NCBI GenBank assembly: GCA_021775805.1
Contig: JAJFHD010000090.1
Span: 372,001-436,000, forward strand
Reading direction: 5' to 3'
DNA: 64,000 bases
DNA from: Alphaproteobacteria bacterium
GTDB taxonomy: Bacteria; Pseudomonadota; Alphaproteobacteria; Rhizobiales; JAJFHC01
In this document: positions 8,462 through 16,326 of the stretch, one piece after another
Layout: each line of letters begins with the position of its first letter
How positions within the stretch are numbered: the first letter of the stretch is position 1
Made by a program: the position numbers and the translations under genes
Notes under the pieces: model-generated
The model's input: only the letters and a program-made list of their open reading frames with translations
The model's database searches: none
Told to the model about the DNA's origin: nothing

Positions 8462-9271
8462 TCAACCGAAGGCTATGACATATCCCTTGGGTTTCGCGTT
8501 CTCCCGATCGAGAATTCTGGCACTGGGGAGTTTGCCCATAATTTCGGCGTCGCTCAGGCAGGTTTGCCCGCCGAGGCCCTTGTGTCTGCCGTCCAGCCCC
8601 GTGTTCATGATCATGTATCCGGCTTCGGCTCGACTGATCACCTTGTCCAGATACTCGGTTTGCAGGCTGCGATCGAATTCTGAGAATGCCCAGTTACTGA
8701 TGACAAAGTCGTAGGTATCGGTGTTCTTGAGGCCGATCTCCGATTTCGTGCGGTACTCAATAGCAGGGTCAAGGTGGTGGTGTTCCAGATATCGGCGCGT
8801 CAGGGTGAGCACCTCGGGCAGGTCCAGGAGCCTGTAGGATTCGATCTGTCCGCCAGTCAACCGGTGATGCAGGCAAACCAGCCGGGCCAAACCACCATAT
8901 CCGATGCCGATTTCACACACGCGTTTGAATGATTGAAATTGTGGAAACTCGGCAACGATATCAGCCAACGTGCTGGCATAGCGTATCGTCGTTGGGGAAA
9001 TCCGGCGCCCGGCAATCTCAATGGTCTTCGGGCGTCCGACCGTGTCCGCATATTCGGACTCGAGCGCAAGCGCGGCGAACGGTGTCGAGACAATGCTCTC
9101 GTAAAGGATACGGCCATCGTCGGTCGTTACGTTTTCCACCACCTCACGATAATCGCGTTGCGATCTGAACCGTCGAAAATGTCGCTCCGACCTATTTGCC
9201 AAGGCGACAAAGCGCGCATATCGCTGCGCCGTGCCCCCACTCCATTTGTCAAGCATTTCTTGATATTTCAC
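8462..9271 (-). CDS. Putative sugar O-methyltransferase, prophage cargo gene
   Basis: The protein has 269 residues from GTG 9271; an ATG at 9256 (MLDKWSGG) is an alternative and neither has a good ribosome binding site. The central part is a class I SAM-binding fold: the motif I-like VCEIGIGYGGLARL, then SYRLLDLPEVLTLTRRYLE and YDFVISNWAFSEFD. This combination, with an N-terminal helical extension, is what is annotated as putative sugar O-methyltransferase, an enzyme family near O-antigen and glycan clusters. It is on the opposite strand to the surrounding virion genes, typical of a lysogenic-conversion gene. It could methylate surface sugars and mask the phage receptor; that is inference. 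Confidence 0.65.
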   Translation of the reverse strand: MKYQEMLDKWSGGTAQRYARFVALANRSERHFRRFRSQRDYREVVENVTTDDGRILYESIVSTPFAALALESEYADTVGRPKTIEIAGRRISPTTIRYASTLADIVAEFPQFQSFKRVCEIGIGYGGLARLVCLHHRLTGGQIESYRLLDLPEVLTLTRRYLEHHHLDPAIEYRTKSEIGLKNTDTYDFVISNWAFSEFDRSLQTEYLDKVISRAEAGYMIMNTGLDGRHKGLGGQTCLSDAEIMGKLPSARILDRENAKPKGYVIAFG

Positions 9272-9291
9272 GCGACAAGAACATTGTCGCG
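9271..9291. repeat. Perfect palindrome at methyltransferase start
   Basis: CGCGACAA (9271-9278) and TTGTCGCG (9284-9291) form an 8-bp perfect inverted repeat around a 5-base centre. It abuts the GTG start at 9269-9271 on the minus strand. It may be an operator or an RNA hairpin that blocks translation initiation. Confidence 0.55.
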
Positions 9292-9308
9292 GGTCTTTCA
9301 GTTTGTTC

Positions 9309-9593
9309 TTACATCAATTTGATGGTCCCAAAGCTCACTCTGCCACCCTGAGTGAGAATAGACAAGTTTGCCCCAGACAAGTTTGCCCCAGACAAGTGCC
9401 AGCCACGGAACCGGCAATTGTCTGCGATGGCGCGCGGCACCGATTGCCAGGCATTTGCCCGTTCCGATTGAACCGCAAAATCCGCACAGCGGTTTAGTCC
9501 TGACTGCAATGCACCTTCCAGGAACTCACCAAAGAGAAGACGCAACCCCGGCTTGAAGCGGGCCGGGGCATTTCGTTGACACGAAAGGCACAT
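9309..9593 (-). CDS. Possible small pentapeptide-repeat ORF
   Basis: This minus-strand frame has no stop for 94 residues and ends 37 bp before the methyltransferase start, as in a two-gene unit. Near its C-terminus it reads NCRFRGWHLSGANLSGANLS, which fits the A(N/D)LSG pentapeptide-repeat rule. A 15-bp DNA tandem repeat in phase underlies it. The N-terminal half shows no family signal, no ribosome binding site is evident at the ATGs at 9593 or 9596, and only about four pentapeptides are present. It could be a remnant of a longer pentapeptide-repeat gene or a chance frame. Confidence 0.3.
   Translation of the reverse strand: MCLSCQRNAPARFKPGLRLLFGEFLEGALQSGLNRCADFAVQSERANAWQSVPRAIADNCRFRGWHLSGANLSGANLSILTQGGRVSFGTIKLM
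9361..9397. repeat. 15-bp tandem repeat, 2.5 copies
   Basis: GACAAGTTTGCCCCA occurs at 9361-9375 and 9376-9390, followed by GACAAGT at 9391-9397. The period equals five codons and on the minus strand encodes repeated GANLS units, so it is consistent with pentapeptide-repeat coding sequence. Confidence 0.8.
9546..9568. repeat. GC-rich hairpin upstream of endolysin
   Basis: CCCCGGC (9546-9552) pairs with GCCGGGG (9562-9568) across a 9-base loop. It is followed by CATTTCGTT rather than a T run, so it is not a convincing terminator. It sits 26 bp before the endolysin start and might affect messenger stability or the timing of lysis gene expression. Confidence 0.5.
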
Positions 9594-9594
9594 C

Positions 9595-10242
9595 ATGTCC
9601 GCTGCCAACTTCGACCGATGCCTCAAACATGTCCTGAAACATGAGGGGGGATACGTAAACCATCCGGATGATCCCGGAGGCGCTACCAATAGGGGCGTCA
9701 CCCAGGCAACCTATGATGCCTATCGCGCGCGCAAACGTCTTGGTCGCGGATCAGTCAGAAGAATTTCACAGCAAGAAGTCCGGGAGATCTACAAGCAGCA
9801 GTACTGGGACCGGGTGAGGGGGGACGATCTGCCGGCCGGCGTTGACAATTGTGTGTTTGATTACGCCGTGAACTCCGGGGTTGTCCGGGCGTCGAAGGAA
9901 CTTCAGCACGCCGCCGGTGTCACGGCCGATGGCCGGATCGGGCTCCTCACGCTTTCAAGCGTCGACAACTGTGACCGGGCACGGTTGATCACCCTGGTCT
10001 GCGACCGGCGCATCGCGTTCCTGCAGCGCTTGCGGCACTGGAAGACGTTCGGCAGGGGCTGGACCCGAAGGGTGTCCGGGGTCCGGTCAGTTTCTCTTGC
10101 AATGGCCAAAGATGCGCCGGTGCCGCCTGAAGCCCCGTCGTCCGACGAGCCCCGTGAGCCCGGCCCGGCATCAGAAAACCCCAGGTGGGAATTGGCCGCC
10201 GCGATCCTTGCAATCCTGAACACACTCCTTGGAAGGAAATGA
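9595..10242 (+). CDS. Phage endolysin, glycoside hydrolase family 108
   Basis: The protein has 215 residues. GAAAGG at 9583-9588 precedes ATG 9595. The N-terminal domain shows the GH108 signature: HEGGYVNHPDDPGGATNRGV, in which the Glu of HEGGY is the expected catalytic acid, then YKQQYWDRVRGDDLPAGVD and DYAVNSGV. Residues about 100-165 (AAGVTADGRIG and following) match the peptidoglycan-binding domain usually joined to it. A Pro/Glu-rich linker and a C-terminal hydrophobic segment (LAAAILAILNTLL) follow, which may tether the enzyme to the inner membrane until lysis. It cuts peptidoglycan at the end of infection. The holin-like genes follow directly. Confidence 0.85.
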   Translation: MSAANFDRCLKHVLKHEGGYVNHPDDPGGATNRGVTQATYDAYRARKRLGRGSVRRISQQEVREIYKQQYWDRVRGDDLPAGVDNCVFDYAVNSGVVRASKELQHAAGVTADGRIGLLTLSSVDNCDRARLITLVCDRRIAFLQRLRHWKTFGRGWTRRVSGVRSVSLAMAKDAPVPPEAPSSDEPREPGPASENPRWELAAAILAILNTLLGRK

Positions 10243-10243
10243 C

Positions 10244-10504
10244 ATGACCCTGTTTTGGATAATTGTTGCTCTGGCAACCGTCTTCACGGTTCTCTGGTAC
10301 AAGGCGCCGTCCGGCTGGATGACCAACATCAAAACAGCCATGTTGACCGCACTCGCCGGCATGCCCGGCGTGATTGACTATCTGGCGATCAACGTTGACT
10401 GGCCGGCAATTCTCACGCCCCAGAATGCGGCTATTGTGGCCGGCGTTCTTGGTCTGATGGCGTTGATCTCGCGAAGCCGCGGCAAGATCCGGGGCAGGAA
10501 ATGA
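10244..10504 (+). CDS. Small two-helix membrane protein, holin-like
   Basis: The product has 86 residues. GGAAGGA at 10231-10237 is 6 nt before ATG 10244, which lies 1 bp after the endolysin stop. Two hydrophobic segments are visible: about residues 2-18 (LFWIIVALATVFTVLW) and 62-75 (AAIVAGVLGLMALI). The tail is basic (SRSRGKIRGRK). Its size, topology and position between endolysin and a 3-TM holin-like gene suggest a holin, antiholin or pinholin. The last codons overlap the next start as ATGA. There is no family-specific motif, so the function rests on context. Confidence 0.55.
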   Translation: MTLFWIIVALATVFTVLWYKAPSGWMTNIKTAMLTALAGMPGVIDYLAINVDWPAILTPQNAAIVAGVLGLMALISRSRGKIRGRK

Positions 10505-10887
10505 CCTGGTTGCTGAGTTTGTTCACCAGCGGTCTCCTCGAGAAGGCGCTCGATTTCTTTTCGAAGCGTCAGGACCGGCAGGCCCAACTTGCCCGGGCAC
10601 AGATTGAAGCCGAAATTGACGCCAGACGTGCGGCAAGGGCAATTCGTCTGGCGACCGCCGGGTTTTGGGAAATGCGGCTCCTGACGTTCCTGATCGCTCT
10701 GCCGTTCGTGATCCACGTCAATCTTGTCGGTGCCGACACGAACTTCGGTCTCGGCTGGAATATTGCTGCATTCCCAAAGCCGTTCGATGAATGGGAGGGG
10801 GCGATCCTTCTTTCCTTTTTCGGGATCTACACGGTGGGCAGGGGGATCACTGCGATCGCCGGCGCGGTTGCCCGGCGACGACGCTGA
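10501..10887 (+). CDS. Holin of the 3-TM type (GTA/phage release)
   Basis: The product has 128 residues, with ATG 10501 overlapping the previous stop. A short amphipathic N-terminus (MTWLLSLFTSGLLEKALDFF) leads into a long charged helix (RQDRQAQLARAQIEAEIDAR and on), then two hydrophobic segments (LLTFLIALPFVIHVNLVG and AILLSFFGIYTVGRGITAI) and an Arg-rich end. This pattern, including a WEGAIL stretch before the last segment, is that of the three-TM holins used by gene transfer agents and many alphaproteobacterial prophages. It would permeabilise the inner membrane and release the endolysin. It is the last recognised phage gene; the next gene is a host-type gene on the other strand. Confidence 0.7.
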   Translation: MTWLLSLFTSGLLEKALDFFSKRQDRQAQLARAQIEAEIDARRAARAIRLATAGFWEMRLLTFLIALPFVIHVNLVGADTNFGLGWNIAAFPKPFDEWEGAILLSFFGIYTVGRGITAIAGAVARRRR

Positions 10888-10892
10888 TCTGG

Positions 10893-11756
10893 TCATCCCG
10901 AATGCTTGCCGTTCCCGTTGGTGTCGGCGCTGTTGTCGCGGACATCCAGTATTGCCTGATTCAGTTGGGCCCCGAACAACGTTGCGGCGGCGAACAGGTA
11001 AAAGAACATCAACGCCAGCATTATGCCGGCCAGACCCGCATAGGTGTTTGTATAGGTATCGAACATCGCAACGTATTGTGCAAAACCGAAGGCGATTGAG
11101 AGCCACAGCAGCAATGTAAAAAAAATGCCCGGCAGCAGATCCAGAAATGCCCTTCTGACCGGTGGCAGATACCAGTGAGCGATCAACAGTCCGGATACCA
11201 TGAAGAACAGGGCGATGGGATATCTGATTAAAAAGAACAAGGCCGTGAAGGGTTCGAAGTAGGGTATCCATGTTGTCAGTTTTGCCCACAACACCGAACC
11301 GGCGATAACAAAGACGGAAAGCGTCAGCATCGTCAGGGCACCGATAACCACGAAGGCAACATCCCACAACACAAGCTTCCAAAAGGGGCGCCGTTCGACA
11401 CAGTCGTAGGCACGATTCATCCCGACGCGGACACTTCGCACGCCGCTCGAGGCGGTCCATATCGTTCCCAGTACCGAGATCGTAAGCAGACCATCGCGTT
11501 TTGCCAGCAAGAGTGTTTCGATTTCTCTGGCAAGAGGCTCGGCCATGTTGGTTGGCATGGTCTGCAACAGATAACTGACGGCGTCAGCGGCCAATTGCTC
11601 GTTTCCGAGAAATCCGGCGGTTGCAACGACAAATATCAGGAACGGAAAGAACGACAATATTGTCGAGAACGCGATATTGCCAGCCAGGGGGAATCCGTCA
11701 TCATCGCCGAATTTTTTCAACGCCAGCCGAAATACCTGCCATAGGGGGAGTTTCAT
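10893..11756 (-). CDS. YihY/BrkB family inner-membrane protein
   Basis: The protein has 287 residues with about six transmembrane segments. Family hallmarks are DDGFPLAGNIAFSTILSFFP near the start, ILGTIWTASSGVRSV-like text (VLGTIWTASSGVRSV), a LPPVRRAFLDLLPG loop and the ending YLFAAATLFGAQLNQAI. The family was once called tRNA-processing RNase BN by mistake; it is now regarded as a membrane protein, possibly a transporter, of unknown substrate. It ends 6 bp from the last phage gene on the opposite strand, so it marks the host side of the prophage's right border. The start at 11756 is the first ATG in frame. Confidence 0.85.
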   Translation of the reverse strand: MKLPLWQVFRLALKKFGDDDGFPLAGNIAFSTILSFFPFLIFVVATAGFLGNEQLAADAVSYLLQTMPTNMAEPLAREIETLLLAKRDGLLTISVLGTIWTASSGVRSVRVGMNRAYDCVERRPFWKLVLWDVAFVVIGALTMLTLSVFVIAGSVLWAKLTTWIPYFEPFTALFFLIRYPIALFFMVSGLLIAHWYLPPVRRAFLDLLPGIFFTLLLWLSIAFGFAQYVAMFDTYTNTYAGLAGIMLALMFFYLFAAATLFGAQLNQAILDVRDNSADTNGNGKHSG

Positions 11757-11955
11757 GTCGGAGAGCCCGAGACAAACCCAGTCGGTCTATCGTCAAATTT
11801 CATTTTTGAATCATGGTTGTGCTTTGCATAATCCCTAATTTGAATGCATAATCGACACAATCAATATTTCGCCCTCGTCGAAAGAGTGCGCGAGACAGAA
11901 TTTCAATGGTCGCGTAGGTAAGAGTATTCCGTTCGCCTACGATCGGAAAGTAAGT

Positions 11956-13227
11956 ATGACTGACGAACGCGTTGTTTCGCATAGCCAGAACTATCGGCAA
12001 AATCTTCGGAACGTTAGTGGGGCAGGGCGACCTGAAGTCCCGCTGGCGTCAGGGATGTTGTCAGCACCGACAGCAGAACTGAGTTCTCGCGAAGCGCCTG
12101 AATTGCGGCTGGAGATCCTGGAAACTCTGGAAAAGGGCCGTGCAATTTGGCGGTCCTTCGAAAGACGGGCCTCAGCATCGCCATTTCAGACATACTCGTG
12201 GATCAGCAATTGGTTTCAACACGTCGGAACTCGGTCGAACGTAAAACCGCTCATAGTTTTCGGTTATGACGAGTTTGACAAGCTAAGGCTCGTCATGCCC
12301 CTGGGCGTCCGACATTCAACCGCCGGCAAGCGGCTCATTTGGTTGGGCGATCGGTTTTCTGGTTACAACTGCCCGCTGATAGATCCGATGCTGATTCGGA
12401 TGCTGGACAACAACCATGTTTCAAAGATCTGGCAGAATGTGATCAATCAGATTGAAGATCTCGATCTTGTCCATTTGATAAGACAACCCAGGCGTTGTGG
12501 GGCCAACAACAATCCGTTTTTGTTGAATGCTTCGGTATCGAAGAAGACCAATGACCGAACAATCGTTCTGACGGAAACATGGGATGAGTTCGTTGAGACC
12601 CACAATCGCGAGAAAATGTCCCATCGAATTCTAGAAGCGTCTCGATTGCTGAAAAAGCGGGGCAAGCTCAACATTTCACTCAATGTGGCACCGCAAGACA
12701 GGTCTGAGGTCATCGATCATATTTTTGGCATGTCGCCCGTGGATACCAAAAAGGGCATGTTGTCGTCCAAGGATGCCAAGCAGGAACTCAAGGCCTTTTA
12801 TGAATCGTTGGCCGATGCCGATACTGGCAGTCCGCTGAATGTAACGTCAATTGATGTTGATGGGTCTCTTGTGGCCGGTGCAATCGGTTATTTGCATGGT
12901 GATCAGTATTTTGTCGCCATGACGGCCATTGAGAACAGTACCGAGGGACGTGCAGCTGAGTATGTGCTCGGTGTCGAACTCATTCGATCCGGGATTGTAA
13001 AGGGACTTCGCCGCATTGAGTTTTTGGGAGATACGGTGCTGGTGCCCGAGTGGTCGACGAGTTCGAACCAGTTGTTCGACACCATGATCGGTCTGACAGC
13101 CCGCGGCGTGGCGGCATCTGCCATCATCCGAACGTCATCTGAGATCTTTCGCCCGTTTAGCCGCGCGAGAAGTATGGCCGGGGGAACGCGAAAGATGTTT
13201 GATCGAAGCGAAGCGCTCCGCCCTTGA
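11956..13227 (+). CDS. GNAT acetyltransferase, CelD/BcsL-like
   Basis: The protein has 423 residues. Residues about 60-140 carry the CelD/BcsL pattern (FQTYSWISNWFQHV, PLIVFGYDEFDKLRLVMPLG, WLGDRFSGYNCPLI). A C-terminal GNAT half (about 280-400) includes VAGAIGYLHGDQYFV and an AAEYVLGVELIRSGI helix. CelD-like proteins transfer acyl groups, often onto polysaccharides or peptidoglycan-linked sugars, and are common near exopolysaccharide genes; the substrate here is unknown. It stands alone between a divergent membrane protein gene and a convergent exported protein gene, with a 199-bp AT-richer region upstream that probably holds its promoter. Confidence 0.7.
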   Translation: MTDERVVSHSQNYRQNLRNVSGAGRPEVPLASGMLSAPTAELSSREAPELRLEILETLEKGRAIWRSFERRASASPFQTYSWISNWFQHVGTRSNVKPLIVFGYDEFDKLRLVMPLGVRHSTAGKRLIWLGDRFSGYNCPLIDPMLIRMLDNNHVSKIWQNVINQIEDLDLVHLIRQPRRCGANNNPFLLNASVSKKTNDRTIVLTETWDEFVETHNREKMSHRILEASRLLKKRGKLNISLNVAPQDRSEVIDHIFGMSPVDTKKGMLSSKDAKQELKAFYESLADADTGSPLNVTSIDVDGSLVAGAIGYLHGDQYFVAMTAIENSTEGRAAEYVLGVELIRSGIVKGLRRIEFLGDTVLVPEWSTSSNQLFDTMIGLTARGVAASAIIRTSSEIFRPFSRARSMAGGTRKMFDRSEALRP

Positions 13228-13276
13228 CAGATTCCGGTGATCCGGCCCGTTCGATCCTAATCTATCTGTTGTGAGT

Positions 13277-13969
13277 TTACTGGATTGATCTGAGGTAGAA
13301 CTGCCATTGGGCGGCCACCCGGTACAGTTTCATGACCCGATTGTGCATCTTTCTCGCAGCCCTCGGATTTTGTTTCGCCATCAGGACGTATCGGCCGCGT
13401 AGTGCGTTGTACTGTTTTGCGTATTCGGCTGAAATCCTGCGGGCGCGCTTCAAGGACATTTTGCCCGGCAAGCTGGCCGCTGCACTTGTGGTCCGGTGTC
13501 GCGGGCGCCTGTCAGGACTGGCGGTCGCGTAGGCAGCGGCGTGGGGTGCTGATGAGACAGATGCAACCTGCGAACGGGCTGAGGACCGAAGCTTGAATTT
13601 GGCTTTCCGGTAAAGTGGCTTGGTGCCATTGACCTCGGCAACGCTTGTGGGAACAGTCATTCTGGCGCGCGTGACCTTTGGCTGACCGTTCTTGAATCTC
13701 TTTATGAACTTCAATTCAGCCATCTTAATGCGCATGAACCGACCATGGAAGGGAGCCTCGACAGCGACCATGCGTTGTCGATTCTTGAGTGCATAGAAAT
13801 GGATTTCCGTGTCGCTTTTGACCGGTTTGAAATTGCGTAGCGGAATTTTGACGGTGACACCGACGCCATCAGGTGTAACCAGAGAAAGACCCATCGCCCC
13901 CGCCTTTTCTGTGTCAGCAAGCCAGACAGCGCAGAGTACGCCCAGAAAAACAGCAAGGATGCGTGTCAT
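13277..13969 (-). CDS. Exported basic protein of unknown function
   Basis: The product has 230 residues from ATG 13969, chosen because it begins with a signal peptide (MTRILAVFLGVLCAVWLADT, cleavage probably after KAGAM). The frame stays open to 14197, and an ATG at 14050 preceded by GAAAGAG is possible. The mature protein starts with a small beta-rich part (DGVGVTVKIPLRNFKPV), then turns very basic (MRIKMAELKFIKRFKNGQPK) with an Ala/Ser/Arg linker and a C-terminal helical segment containing RRISAEYAKQYNALRGRY. No known family is recognised. Net positive charge suggests contact with peptidoglycan, LPS or nucleic acid, but this is speculation. Confidence 0.5.
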   Translation of the reverse strand: MTRILAVFLGVLCAVWLADTEKAGAMGLSLVTPDGVGVTVKIPLRNFKPVKSDTEIHFYALKNRQRMVAVEAPFHGRFMRIKMAELKFIKRFKNGQPKVTRARMTVPTSVAEVNGTKPLYRKAKFKLRSSARSQVASVSSAPHAAAYATASPDRRPRHRTTSAAASLPGKMSLKRARRISAEYAKQYNALRGRYVLMAKQNPRAARKMHNRVMKLYRVAAQWQFYLRSIQ

Positions 13970-14304
13970 ATTGGGACGGGTTGTGTTCTTGCGGGACCAT
14001 CGCCGGTTAACAGCAATGGTGTTTAGCTCGTTTAATCCTTGAAAAGACATGGGTGTGGCTCTTTCGCTGGAGATTTGCGCTATTTTTGTTCGAGACATGT
14101 CCCTACAGTTGCAAACCGCATGCCGTATCAGGTACTCCGGCGATATTTTGGGAATTGGGTGGCAGGGTGGCGAATGAAGGACATCTTTACGGCACACCGC
14201 AAACTGCTAAACTGGTGTCGAAAATACAGGTATGAAGCCAACGCCCATCACCGGCCAGCTGAGGGCGCCATTGATCGGTTGGGTGAGGAAAGTAAAGACA
14301 GAAC
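13970..14304. other. 335-bp divergent intergenic region
   Basis: This lies between the exported protein gene (minus) and ppx (plus). Frames extending into it have no family signal and are best read as upstream extensions or noise. It should contain the promoters of both genes; I see no strong consensus promoter or hairpin. Confidence 0.4.
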
Positions 14305-15486
14305 GTGACAGGCAATTTTCCGCGCAAACGGTCCCGACGGCGAAAGGCAACTCGCGAGAGTTCCACACCCGAACAATCCCGACGGTGCGATCGCGGCAAG
14401 AAGAGCAATCGAGGAGCGCGCCTGACACCCGTCGTGTATGGTGCACTTGATTTGGGAACCAACAATTGTCGGCTGTTGGTTGCGAAACCGGCGCCGTGGG
14501 GGTTTCGTGTCATTGATGCATTCTCCCGGATTGTCAGATTGGGAGAGGGGCTTCATCATACCGGTGAACTGAGCGCCGCAGCGATGGGGCGGTCAATTGA
14601 GGCTCTCAAAATATGTACCGACAAGATGATCAGGCGGAACGTGGGCCGATCGCGGCTTATTGCGACTGAGGCTTGTCGGCAAGCATCAAATGGTCCGGAG
14701 TTCATCAGGCGAGTCCGGGACGAAACCGGACTGAAACTTGAGATCATTGATAGGGAAACAGAGGCGCGCCTTGCGGTCGCGGGCTCTGCAGCATTGCTTG
14801 ACCTGGAATGTGAGACTGCCCTGGTTTTTGACATTGGAGGTGGATCATCGGAGCTCATGTGGCTGTCGGTGGGGGCGACCGGCCATCACATTGAAGCCTG
14901 GATATCCCTCCCTGTCGGCGTCGTAACACTTGCAGAGAAATTCGGCGGTGTTGATGTCAACGGCGAGATTTTTGAGACGATGGTCTCCGATGTGTTGCCT
15001 TATCTCCAGGAATTTGAAAAACGGCACCAGATCTGCCATGAGTTCAAATCAAAGAATTCCCATATGCTGGGCACGTCGGGAACTGTTACGACCATTGCTG
15101 GGGTGTACCTTGGGCTGAAGCGTTATGATCGCGCAAAAGTAGATGGCTGCTGGCTCAACTCGGAAGCAATTTCGTCGGTCACCGGTGATTTGATCTCTAT
15201 GAGTTATGATGAACGTGCCTCGTCGCCTTGCATCGGCAAAGAAAGGGCGGACCTCGTTCTTGCTGGCTGTGCCATTCTCGAGGCAATCAAGCGAATGTGG
15301 CCGTGTACAAGAGTGAGAGTTGCAGACCGGGGATTGCGTGAGGGAATTCTGACAACTTTGATGAGCGAAGATGGTAACCTGAAGCCAATCGGCACGCTTG
15401 ACACGGGCCCATGCAGCGAAAAACCTAAGAACGCACCCCGCAAGAGCCAAGAAGAATTCAGTAACCGCCAACCTCAAGTGGAATGA
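14305..15486 (+). CDS. ppx: Ppx/GppA family exopolyphosphatase
   Basis: The protein has 393 residues from GTG 14305. The first 40 residues are an Arg/Lys-rich tail; the ASKHA-fold phosphatase domain begins at [17 protein letters not shown] (phosphate 1 motif). [11 protein letters not shown], then [18 protein letters not shown] (phosphate 2 motif) and [13 protein letters not shown] follow, with a later [11 protein letters not shown]. Such enzymes hydrolyse polyphosphate or convert pppGpp to ppGpp; the sequence alone does not separate the two. It lacks the long C-terminal extension of the E. coli enzymes, as do many alphaproteobacterial members. The stop overlaps the rlmE start as ATGA (15483-15486), an arrangement common in Hyphomicrobiales. 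Confidence 0.85.
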   Translation: MTGNFPRKRSRRRKATRESSTPEQSRRCDRGKKSNRGARLTPVVYGALDLGTNNCRLLVAKPAPWGFRVIDAFSRIVRLGEGLHHTGELSAAAMGRSIEALKICTDKMIRRNVGRSRLIATEACRQASNGPEFIRRVRDETGLKLEIIDRETEARLAVAGSAALLDLECETALVFDIGGGSSELMWLSVGATGHHIEAWISLPVGVVTLAEKFGGVDVNGEIFETMVSDVLPYLQEFEKRHQICHEFKSKNSHMLGTSGTVTTIAGVYLGLKRYDRAKVDGCWLNSEAISSVTGDLISMSYDERASSPCIGKERADLVLAGCAILEAIKRMWPCTRVRVADRGLREGILTTLMSEDGNLKPIGTLDTGPCSEKPKNAPRKSQEEFSNRQPQVE

Positions 15487-16226
15487 CGGACATGTCGCGG
15501 CGAAACAGTAAGTCTGGAAGCGCGGTCGGTCCATCCGGTGGAACCCGCGATTTGAAGGTACGTGTGCGGACGGCCAAAAAAAGAAAGACGTCGTCCACGC
15601 GTTGGCTACAACGACAACTGAACGATCCCTACGTGGCAGAGGCCAAGAGACAAGGGTATCGATCGCGGGCGGCATTCAAGCTTTCCGAGATGAACGATCG
15701 GTACAATTTCCTGAAACCTGGAATGAAGGTTCTGGATCTTGGATGTGCGCCAGGCGGTTGGACACAAATAGCTGTGCGATGCGTTTCCGAAGGCAACAAA
15801 AGGGGACGAGTGTTGGGTGTCGACTTGTTGCCGGTTGATCCGATTGAAGGAGCGACGATATTTCTGCTGGATTTTCTTTCGGAAGAAGCGCCCGGCAAGA
15901 TCCTTGAGTTTTTTGCCGGCAGCAAGGTTGATGTAGTGCTGTCGGACATGGCGGCCCCTGCGTCCGGACATCGCAAGACCGATCATCTGAAAATCATGGC
16001 GCTTTGTGAAACCGCCTTGGAATTTGCACACGAAATTCTGGAGCCCGGAGGAACGTTCTGTGCCAAAGTCTTACGGGGCGGTACAGAAAACGATATGTTG
16101 CGGCAAATGAAACGCTCATTCGAGTCGGTGCGCCACATTAAGCCGAATGCAAGCAGATCGGACTCCACGGAATCGTATGTCCTTGCCATGGGATACAGAC
16201 CGAATGAGAAGGTCGAAGAAGCTTGA
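15483..16226 (+). CDS. rlmE: 23S rRNA (uridine-2'-O-)-methyltransferase RlmE
   Basis: The protein has 247 residues. After a basic N-terminal extension of about 45 residues the FtsJ/RrmJ fold begins: [14 protein letters not shown] (with the catalytic Lys), [15 protein letters not shown] (SAM motif I), [32 protein letters not shown] (catalytic Asp) and a late CAKVLRGG containing the catalytic Lys. RlmE methylates U2552 in the A-loop of 23S rRNA late in 50S assembly. It is translationally coupled to ppx. Length and motifs are normal for the family. Confidence 0.93.
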   Translation: MTDMSRRNSKSGSAVGPSGGTRDLKVRVRTAKKRKTSSTRWLQRQLNDPYVAEAKRQGYRSRAAFKLSEMNDRYNFLKPGMKVLDLGCAPGGWTQIAVRCVSEGNKRGRVLGVDLLPVDPIEGATIFLLDFLSEEAPGKILEFFAGSKVDVVLSDMAAPASGHRKTDHLKIMALCETALEFAHEILEPGGTFCAKVLRGGTENDMLRQMKRSFESVRHIKPNASRSDSTESYVLAMGYRPNEKVEEA

Positions 16227-16326
16227 TGTCTTTCAACATCATTTTTGGCCCGACCAAAGAAGGATGGTAAAGGCAGTTTGAAATCACACTGTCGTTTCTG
16301 ATCTTGAAGGTTCCCGGAGACCACCT

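Noticed and set aside
1..10887. Gene transfer agent instead of prophage
   Set aside because: The 3-TM holin resembles GTA holins, but a T7-type fibre, nozzle/core proteins and a GH108 endolysin with capsid of a podovirus type do not follow the RcGTA gene set or order.
10378..11460. Long minus-strand open frame of 360 codons
   Set aside because: It runs across the end of the holin genes and over the YihY gene in another frame on the same strand; it has Arg/Cys-rich noise composition and no family signal, while YihY is clear.
10888..11955. tRNA or attachment site at the right prophage border
   Set aside because: No tRNA-like cloverleaf or repeat could be recognised by eye around 10880-11960; the left end is outside the window, so no direct repeat can be tested.
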